A stretch of 51,574 nucleotides of DNA from assembly GCA_041488095.1 (NCBI GenBank), contig JBGPOP010000031.1:1-51574 (forward strand). Reading direction: 5' to 3'. Made by a program: the position numbers and the translations under genes. This document shows positions 44,786 to 51,574 of this stretch, piece by piece; positions within the stretch are counted from its first letter, which is position 1; the number at the start of each line of letters is the position of its first letter. This stretch comes from DASYPQ01 sp041488095. GTDB taxonomy: Bacteria; Planctomycetota; UBA1135; GCA-002686595. A model generated the notes under the pieces. The model was not told where the DNA came from and ran no database searches. It was given only the letters and a program-made list of their open reading frames with translations.

Positions 44786-45271
44786 GTGCCCTCGACCCCG
44801 AACCCTCGAAGGAAGATCGCCCTGACCTCGGAAGTCTCGGACCTCACCGCCCGCCTCGAACGCCTCGAGCGCGAGAACCGCCGCACGCGGCGTCTCGGCC
44901 GCCCTCTCGCCGCCGCGGGAGGCCTGCTCGGCCTGGCCGCCCCCGCCCCGTGCGACACCGTCTTCGCCGAACGCCTGGTTCTGCGCGACACCGCCGGTCG
45001 CCAGCGCATCGTTGCCGACGCCTACTCCGGCGCACCGGCGCTCAGCCTCTTCTCCGGCGAAGGCCGCGTGCTCGCGCGGATCGGGGTCGGGCAGGACGGC
45101 GACGCGTGCCTCACGTTCTTCGACCGCGCCGGCGATCCGAAGGGCACCTGGAAGGGCGAGGCTCATGACGCCGCGCGACCGGAGACCCGGCCCGATGGCC
45201 ATCGCGAAACCGGGGCCGGCAAGGACCGGCCCGTGACGAGCTTGGAACCTGGCACACTTCGCTGTCCTTGA
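44786..45271 (+). CDS. Small protein with coiled coil and RDTAGRQR-type repeat
   Basis: A 161-residue frame starting at GTG. Residues 15-40 form a basic coiled coil (VSDLTARLERLERENRRTRR), followed by an Ala/Gly/Leu segment that could be a signal or membrane part (GRPLAAAGGLLGLAAPAP). The central part ERLVLRDTAGRQRIV, then GVGQDGDACLTFFDRAG, follows a pattern seen in small planctomycete proteins in which a RD-x-x-GR-x-R strand is repeated. The tail is low complexity. It diverges from the cytochrome gene by 117 bp. Function unknown. Confidence 0.65.
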   Translation: MPSTPNPRRKIALTSEVSDLTARLERLERENRRTRRLGRPLAAAGGLLGLAAPAPCDTVFAERLVLRDTAGRQRIVADAYSGAPALSLFSGEGRVLARIGVGQDGDACLTFFDRAGDPKGTWKGEAHDAARPETRPDGHRETGAGKDRPVTSLEPGTLRCP

Positions 45272-45709
45272 CCCTCGGGGGGGTCCAGTCGGCGCAAGGG
45301 GTTGCGACCGATCACGAGCGCCAGGCGCGCCGGGGGATCCTGGGCCGCTGACAGAGTGTTGGCGGAAAAGGACTTGGGGCGGATCGAGGCACAATCAAGG
45401 GGGCCAGATTCACGAGCTTGCGTTGACCGGCTGCCCAGAGGCCTTTCGACCACTTCCCGAGGTGTCCGGACGCGGAGGACGCGGCTGCCGCCGCGAGTCC
45501 GCGCGGCGGCCCGCGCGGCGGCCCACCCGGCGCCCTGAAGGGTCCCCGCCGGGCCGGGATTCCCTTCGCGCTCAAGAATTCCCCGGCCGCTTCCCGACAC
45601 GTGGAACGATCGCTCGTGCCCGGTCGGTGGGTGGCAGCGGGGATGGAGGAGACTCCCCCTCAGGCTGCCGCGTCCCCGGCTTGGCCGTGCGGGCCGCGCC
45701 CGATCCCAG
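45272..45709. other. 438-bp gene-free region
   Basis: No supported gene in either direction. Leftward and rightward frames here are short and Arg/Pro rich. A direct repeat of CGCGGCGGCC (about 45500-45520) and a lower-GC patch around 45390-45425 are the only visible features. The promoter for the GGDEF-like gene must be in its right part. Confidence 0.4.
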
Positions 45710-46747
45710 ATGACCCAGACCACCTCCCCGCGCGCGCAGGCGCCCGCCGCCTCGCGTCTTTCCATCGCGCAGATGCTCGGCGTGATGCGCGTCGAGTTCC
45801 ATCGCGCGCGCGCCCAGCGCCAGCCGCTGTGCTGCCTCATGGTGGCCGTTGACGGGCTGGCCGGGATGCAGGAGAAGGGCGGCTGGGTGCACAAGCAGAC
45901 GGCGATGCGCGCGGCCTACGAGCTCCTGAAGACGGTTGCGCGCGAGCGCGAGTGCTTCGGGATGTCGCTCCTGTCGGGCGACCGGATCATGGCGGTCTTC
46001 CCGGTCACTCCGCCGGGGCGCTTCTCCGAGTTCGGGAACCTGCTGGTCGAGCGCGCGCGCACGTCCCCGGTCAACACCGGGAGCGAGATGCTGCCGCTCA
46101 CGCTGAGCCTCGGCGCCTCCCACAACCTGCTCGCGGAGACGAGCTCCTCCTTCGAGGGGCTGGTCGAGAAGGCCGGAAAGGCCCTCTCCGCCGCGCGCGA
46201 GGCCAACGGCGACCGCTACGTGATGTGGCGCGAGGCCGAGGCGGAGATCGCCGGCCTGCGCGAGGACATCGCGGCGCAGCGCGAGAGCTTCCGTGTCGAG
46301 CGGGCGGTCCTCCAGGAGGAAGCCAGCGAAGTCGGCGGCATGCAGCAGGCCGCGCTGATCGACCGGATCCAGGCCATCTTCGCCAAGGCCACGCGCACGC
46401 CCGAGATCGAGATGCTGGAGAAGGAAATCATCGCGCTCGCGGTCGAGGAGCTCTACGAAGGGCGCAAGAAGGCCGTCGCCGCGCAGATGGCCGAGCACGC
46501 GCGCCAGGTGGACAAGCTCGAGCGGAGGATCGCCAAGCTGACGAGCCTCCTCGGCATCACCGAGGAAGAGCTCCAGCGCGTGCTGTCGATGAAGGTCGTG
46601 GACGAGGGCGTGGCCTCGATCTACCGCACCGTGCAGGGCCTCGCGCTCGACGCGGCCCAGGCCGAGCAGAAGCGCGCGATGATGGCCGTGATCTTCCGCG
46701 AGAATCTGGCCTTCCAGAAGCGCGAGGCGCAGCCGCAAGCGGCATGA
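45710..46747 (+). CDS. Degenerate GGDEF-type domain protein with coiled coil
   Basis: A 345-residue cytosolic protein. Residues 20-175 have the layout of a diguanylate cyclase domain (MVAVDGLAGM at the first metal site, LTLSLGAS in the C-terminal strand), but the signature loop is SGDRIMAVFP instead of GGDEF or a close form, so cyclase activity is unlikely. The rest is charged coiled coil (about 175-310) with several Glu/Lys heptads. It lies 81 bp upstream of a MamK-family actin on the same strand and is therefore a candidate regulator or adaptor of that filament (inference). Confidence 0.7.
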   Translation: MTQTTSPRAQAPAASRLSIAQMLGVMRVEFHRARAQRQPLCCLMVAVDGLAGMQEKGGWVHKQTAMRAAYELLKTVARERECFGMSLLSGDRIMAVFPVTPPGRFSEFGNLLVERARTSPVNTGSEMLPLTLSLGASHNLLAETSSSFEGLVEKAGKALSAAREANGDRYVMWREAEAEIAGLREDIAAQRESFRVERAVLQEEASEVGGMQQAALIDRIQAIFAKATRTPEIEMLEKEIIALAVEELYEGRKKAVAAQMAEHARQVDKLERRIAKLTSLLGITEEELQRVLSMKVVDEGVASIYRTVQGLALDAAQAEQKRAMMAVIFRENLAFQKREAQPQAA

Positions 46748-46828
46748 GAACACTCCGGGCCGGGCGCGCCGTGCGCCGGGCCGGATGGACCCGGGTAAGA
46801 CAGAAGTGCACTTCAACGGAGAACGAAG

Positions 46829-47953
46829 ATGACGAAGAGCAGCGCAGCCGAAACGAAGGACCGCGCCGCGGGGGGCTCGATCGCCCCCCACATGGCGGTG
46901 AGCAACGACGACACCACGAAATCCGAGACCGGCGTCCTGTACCTGGGCGTCGACCTGGGCACCTCGCGCACCTCGGTGGCGGCGAGCAACGGCCAGCGCG
47001 TGACGCTGTCCTCCCACGTCGGCTATCCCAAGGACGTGGTCAGCCGGAAGCTCCTGAAGAAGGAGGTGCTCTTCGGTGACGAAGCCCTGCACCACCGCCT
47101 CTCGTGCCGCTTCTACCGCCCGCTGGCGGCTGGCGTGCTCAAGCTCAGCAACAACAAGACCGACGACGTCGAGGGCAACCTCAAGGCGGCCGCGGACCTC
47201 ATCCGCGAGATCATCCGCGAAGCCAAGCCGCGCAAGGACGAGCTCATCTACGCGGTGATCGGGGTGCCTGCACAGGCCGCGATCCACCACAAGGACGCGA
47301 TCGTCAAGGCCGCCCGGGAGTCGGTGGACTCGGTCATGCTGTGCTCGGAGCCGTTCAGCGTCGCGTACGGGCTCGACATGCTCGACGACGTGCTCGTGAT
47401 CGACATCGGCGCGGGCACGACCGACTTGTGCCGGATGCACGGCACGATGCCGGAGGACGCCGACCAGCTCACGAACACGTTCGCGGGCGACTACGTCGAC
47501 AACCAGATCATGGAGGCGGTGAAGAAGAAGCACCCCGAAGCGCAGTTCACGATCCAGATGATCAAGGAGATCAAGGAGCGCCACGCCTCGGTGGCCGACA
47601 ACATGACGCCCGTGGTCGTCGAGCTGCCCGTCAACGGCAAGCCGACGGCCTTCGATGTCACCGACATCATGCGCAAGGCGTGCCGGTCGATCGTGCCGCA
47701 CATGGTCGAGGGACTGGGCAAGCTGATCGCGACGTTCGACCCGGAATTCCAGCAACGGCTGAAGAACCGCGTGCTGCTCGCCGGCGGCGGAAGCCAGATC
47801 AAGGGTCTGGACATCGCCATCGAGCACGAGATGCACGAGCGGCTCGGCAGCGGCAAGGTGCTGAGGATCGAGGAGCCGGTCTACGGCGGCTCGAACGGCG
47901 CGCTCAAGATCGCGCACGACATGCCGGCGGAGTACTGGGAGAAGCTGAAGTAG
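46829..47953 (+). CDS. mamK: MamK-family actin-like protein
   Basis: A 374-residue filament-forming ATPase of the actin superfamily. The phosphate loops LGVDLGTSRTS (about residues 39-49) and IDIGAGTTDL (191-200), and the adenosine motif LAGGGSQIKG (317-326), are intact. The MamK-specific features VGYPKDVVSRK, VIGVPAQAA, SEPFSVAYGLDML and the C-terminal GALKIAHDMPAEYW match magnetosome MamK more closely than MreB or ParM. The first 35 residues are a Ser/Lys/Ala-rich extension. GGAGAACGAAG precedes the ATG. No other magnetosome gene is recognised in the window, so it probably builds a cytoskeletal filament for another cargo. Confidence 0.9.
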   Translation: MTKSSAAETKDRAAGGSIAPHMAVSNDDTTKSETGVLYLGVDLGTSRTSVAASNGQRVTLSSHVGYPKDVVSRKLLKKEVLFGDEALHHRLSCRFYRPLAAGVLKLSNNKTDDVEGNLKAAADLIREIIREAKPRKDELIYAVIGVPAQAAIHHKDAIVKAARESVDSVMLCSEPFSVAYGLDMLDDVLVIDIGAGTTDLCRMHGTMPEDADQLTNTFAGDYVDNQIMEAVKKKHPEAQFTIQMIKEIKERHASVADNMTPVVVELPVNGKPTAFDVTDIMRKACRSIVPHMVEGLGKLIATFDPEFQQRLKNRVLLAGGGSQIKGLDIAIEHEMHERLGSGKVLRIEEPVYGGSNGALKIAHDMPAEYWEKLK

Positions 47954-47982
47954 GCTTCCTGCCCGCGAACGAGTCCATCCAC

Positions 47983-48015
47983 GCGGCCGGCCGCCCCTAG
48001 CGGGCTGCCGGCCGC
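47983..48015. terminator. GC-rich hairpin between convergent mamK and protease genes
   Basis: Arms GCGGCCGG (47983-47990) and CCGGCCGC (48008-48015) enclose a 17-base loop that can itself pair (CCGC with GCGG). It covers the protease stop codon and lies 30 bp after the mamK stop. No T-run is present, so termination is an inference. Confidence 0.4.
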
Positions 48016-48938
48016 GCTTCGTTCGGGCGGATCGCGAGAGTGACCCGCGCTCCAGCCCGCAGCACTCCGACGTCGAGCTTCGCCCCGATCGCATCGCGGG
48101 AGAGGGAGCGATGCAGGTCCGCGACGGACGCGACCGGCTTCCCGGAGAGCGAGATGACGACATCGCCCGCGCGCAGGCCGGCTTGGGAGGCCGGGCTGCC
48201 GGGCTCGATGCTGCGGACGAGGACTCCGCGCGGTGACGCGAGGCCTTCGCGCTGCGCGACGGGAGCGGGGACGAGCACTTCCTCCCCCCCGATCCCGAGC
48301 CGGGCTCGGCGGACGCGGCCGTGGGTGACGATCTCGCTCATCACGAACGAGGCCGTGTTCGACGGCACGGCGAAGCAGAGGCCCTGCGCGCCGAGGAGGA
48401 TCGCGGTGTTGATGCCGACCACGCGCCCCGACCCGTCGAGGAGCGGGCCGCCCGAGTTGCCGGGATTGAGCGGGGCGTCGGTCTGGATCACGCCTTCGAT
48501 CGTCCTCCCGGCAGCTTCGCTCTTGAGCGTGCGCCCGAGCGCGCTGACGATGCCGAGCGTCACGGTGCGCGCGAGGCCGAAGGGCGAGCCGACCGCGATC
48601 GCGAAATCGCCTACGCGAAGGACGTTGCTGTCGCCGAGGGCGGCGTGGGGGAGCGCGGACCCCGGGGTGAGGCGGAGGAGGGCGAGATCGGTCGCCGGGT
48701 CGTCGCCGGCGACGTCGGCGATCAGCGTGCGCCCGTCGGCGAGCTCGGCCTCGACCGCCGCCGCCCCGCGGACCACGTGGCTGTTCGTGAGCGCGTAGCC
48801 CTCGCTGGAGACGACGACGCCCGATCCGCTCGCGTTGCCGCTGCGCCCCGAACGCATCGCGCGGACGTGGACGACGGCGGGGGAGACCTGGTCGACGACC
48901 GACGCGACCTCGTCGGAGAGGGAAGTGAGGAGGGACAT
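47997..48938 (-). CDS. HtrA-like trypsin-fold serine protease with PDZ domain
   Basis: A 313-residue protease. The catalytic triad is visible as LTNSHVV (His54), DPATDLALLR (Asp84) and NPGNSGGPL (Ser162). A PDZ domain occupies about residues 225-300 (VLVRSIEPGSPASQAGLRAGDVVIS). The most likely ATG at 48938 gives no signal peptide or membrane helix, whereas most HtrA/Deg proteins are exported; an upstream in-frame start at 48974 adds only 12 Arg-rich residues. The protein may act in the cytoplasm or be recruited otherwise. It is convergent with mamK. Confidence 0.88.
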   Translation of the reverse strand: MSLLTSLSDEVASVVDQVSPAVVHVRAMRSGRSGNASGSGVVVSSEGYALTNSHVVRGAAAVEAELADGRTLIADVAGDDPATDLALLRLTPGSALPHAALGDSNVLRVGDFAIAVGSPFGLARTVTLGIVSALGRTLKSEAAGRTIEGVIQTDAPLNPGNSGGPLLDGSGRVVGINTAILLGAQGLCFAVPSNTASFVMSEIVTHGRVRRARLGIGGEEVLVPAPVAQREGLASPRGVLVRSIEPGSPASQAGLRAGDVVISLSGKPVASVADLHRSLSRDAIGAKLDVGVLRAGARVTLAIRPNEARPAAR

Positions 48939-48996
48939 GGCGCGGTCTGTGGTCGCGCGACGCCTCGAATTCAAGAGCGCCGTGTCGCGCGCGCCC

Positions 48997-50142
48997 CTAG
49001 CTCGACCGGAAGCACCGCGCCAGCGTCAGGTCCTGCTCGCCGTACGACGCGCTCCGGCCCTCGCCGTAGAGGCGCTCCGGCCTCCCACTCGTCCGGTGGA
49101 AGCGCAACCGGCACAGCGCCTGCCCGTCCTCGATCAGGAACGGCACGCTGTGCGCGCGCACCTCGAGCACCGCGGGCGTCCCGCCGGGCAAGGGCTTGCC
49201 ATCCGGGCCGACGCGCCACCCGAAGCCGCTGTCGAAGAAGCCCGCGTAGTTGTTGCGCAGCTCCCCGATGCCGATGTCGACCGGCTGCATCTCCGCCGCG
49301 AGCTCGGGCGGCACGCGCAGCCGTTCGCGGCTGGCGAAGAGGTAGAAGGTCCCCGGCGCCAGGATGCAGCGTCCCCCCGGAGCGTGCACGGGCTCCCAGA
49401 ATTCGCGCGGGTCGTGCGCTCCCTCCTTGGAGAACTCCAGCACGTCGGTGTGCGCCGCTGCGCGCCATCCGGCCGGATCTCGTCCCGTCAGCCCGACCGA
49501 GAGCAGGATCCCCCCTTCTTCGTCGAATCGCACGTGCGCGAAGGAAAGCGGCTTGCCGTCCGGCCCGCAGGCGAGCGGCGCCTCGCGGTGGACGTCGCGC
49601 AGCTCGCCCTGCGAGAGCGCCGATCTCCCGCGCAAGAGGCGCATCTGGCACAGGCGGTCGCCGCGGCGCAGTCGCACGGGGAAGGAAAGCGGCGAGATCT
49701 CGATCCACACGCGCCCGGCGTAGCCCTTGGGAGCCTCGTCGAAGCGTCCGTGGCGTTCACACAGAACGCGCGTGAAGACATCGCAGCGCCCGGTCGTGCT
49801 GCGCGGGTTGAAGCGCGCGCGCACGTCGGCCGGCAGCGAGAGCTCCTCTTCGACCTCGGCCAGGTAGACGAGTCCCCGCTCGAGCACCGCGCCCTCGCCT
49901 TCGAGGGAGAAGCGCGAGAGCGCGAGCTCGGCGAGCCGGTCGCCGATGGACTCGGGCCCGGGCAGGAAGCCCGAGCGGATGCGCCATGCGCTCGCGGCCA
50001 GGCGCAGGTCGATGCTCGCGGGTTGGACCTGCTCGGGCGAGGGCGGCGTGCCGCCGGGCGGCGCGCGGATCGCGGTCCCGAGCAGGGCCGCGATCTCGCG
50101 GTCGACGAGCAGGTGCCCGCGGCTTCGATCTTCGGGTTCCAT
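48997..50142 (-). CDS. dcd: 2'-deoxycytidine 5'-triphosphate deaminase, double-domain form
   Basis: A 381-residue protein built as two dUTPase-like halves. The first half has FNPRSTTGRCDVF (about residues 111-123) and GYAGRVWIEISPLSFPVRLRRGDRLCQMRL; the second repeats the pattern with NYAGFFDSGFGWRV and SVPFLIEDGQALCRLRF. Single-domain Dcd is about 190 residues; this long form is known from alphaproteobacteria and some other phyla. It converts dCTP to dUTP on the way to dTTP. The ATG at 50142 follows a GTG, so the start is uncertain by one codon. It diverges from sucC. Confidence 0.9.
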   Translation of the reverse strand: MEPEDRSRGHLLVDREIAALLGTAIRAPPGGTPPSPEQVQPASIDLRLAASAWRIRSGFLPGPESIGDRLAELALSRFSLEGEGAVLERGLVYLAEVEEELSLPADVRARFNPRSTTGRCDVFTRVLCERHGRFDEAPKGYAGRVWIEISPLSFPVRLRRGDRLCQMRLLRGRSALSQGELRDVHREAPLACGPDGKPLSFAHVRFDEEGGILLSVGLTGRDPAGWRAAAHTDVLEFSKEGAHDPREFWEPVHAPGGRCILAPGTFYLFASRERLRVPPELAAEMQPVDIGIGELRNNYAGFFDSGFGWRVGPDGKPLPGGTPAVLEVRAHSVPFLIEDGQALCRLRFHRTSGRPERLYGEGRSASYGEQDLTLARCFRSS

Positions 50143-50258
50143 CACACACCCCCTCCATTATCCGCGAGATCCTCGTTGCCAGCTACGTGCGCGGGCCTGT
50201 GGCCCGTCCGTGGCCCCGCGAGTACACTCTGCGGCCCTCTTTCGCCTCCCGTTCCCGC

Positions 50259-51422
<1,164 letters not shown>

Positions 51423-51436
51423 CCGCAGGAGCGTCG

Positions 51437-51574
51437 ATGAGCATCTACGTGAACCGGGAGACGCGCCTCGTCTGCCAGGGCTTCACCGGCAAGACCGGCA
51501 CGTTCCACAGCGAGCAGGCGATCGCCTACGGCACGAAGATGGTCGGCGGCGTGAACCCGGCCAAGGCCGGCACG
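51437..51574 (+). CDS. sucD: Succinate-CoA ligase subunit alpha (3' truncated by window)
   Basis: The first 46 codons of sucD, cut by the right edge. MSIYVNRETRLVCQGFTGKTGTFH starts like SucD, including the GFTGKTGTFH phosphate loop of the CoA-binding domain, and GTKMVGGVNPAK follows as expected. GCAGGA lies just upstream of the ATG. It forms an operon with sucC. Confidence 0.96.
   Translation, partial: MSIYVNRETRLVCQGFTGKTGTFHSEQAIAYGTKMVGGVNPAKAGT

Noticed and set aside
45710..48938. A magnetosome island around mamK
   Set aside because: No mamA, mamB, mamM, mamI, mamQ or mms-type gene is recognised, and the HtrA-like gene lacks the MamE anchor and heme motifs.

Overview
The window is about 51.6 kb of very GC-rich DNA that reads as chromosome of a deep-branching member of the Planctomycetota. 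The indications are a giant secreted cytochrome that fuses the Pirellula/Verrucomicrobium-type dehydrogenase and heme domains to NPCBM and DUF1080 modules, a planctomycete-style ECF sigma factor beside a Ser/Thr kinase, BatA-like and Tad-like von Willebrand proteins, a secreted protein ending in a C-terminal domain I associate with the Saltatorellus/Rohdeia-type lineages, and many one-off HEAT or TPR proteins. The taxonomic placement is inference. I recognised no tRNA, rRNA, CRISPR array, phage or intact insertion sequence.

Layout. 1-5.9 kb: a signalling island with a Ser/Thr kinase (cut by the left edge), an ECF sigma factor, a secreted caspase-fold protease and a repeat-bearing lipoprotein; three of the four share a DUF4384-like domain. 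5.9-7.6 kb: a radical SAM enzyme and a methyltransferase. 7.7-10.0 kb: two TadE-like proteins and one TadG-like protein. 10.1-13.4 kb: a methyltransferase with a zinc ribbon, a histone-deacetylase-family amidohydrolase and a HEAT/TPR protein. 13.7-15.6 kb: mnmG. 15.6-21.2 kb: four leftward genes for exported proteins, including a TIGR03790-type protein and a thioredoxin-fold protein whose signal peptide is cut off by one in-frame TGA. 21.5-24.2 kb: an exopolysaccharide priming transferase, a YraN nuclease-fold protein and yajC. 24.3-31 kb: mnmA, a large VWA membrane protein, and small HEAT and TPR proteins.

31-36 kb holds TCA-cycle genes (NAD-type isocitrate dehydrogenase, malate dehydrogenase, fumC), with a PIN toxin-antitoxin pair between mdh and fumC. 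36-40.5 kb: a DUF6338 membrane protein with a small overlapping partner, a sulfatase-fold lipoprotein with Thr at the nucleophile position, bL34 (rpmH) and a YgiQ radical SAM protein. 40.6-45.3 kb: the giant cytochrome fusion and a small divergent gene. 45.7-48 kb: a degenerate-GGDEF coiled-coil protein followed by a MamK-family actin. 48-51.6 kb: an HtrA-like protease without a signal peptide, a double-domain dCTP deaminase, sucC, and the start of sucD, cut by the right edge.

The most interesting points are the MamK-like actin with its coiled-coil neighbour, with no other magnetosome gene recognised in the window; the kinase/sigma/caspase/lipoprotein island built on one shared domain; the TGA-split secreted thioredoxin-fold gene; and two elaborate inverted repeats at 31.03-31.10 kb and 40.52-40.61 kb.
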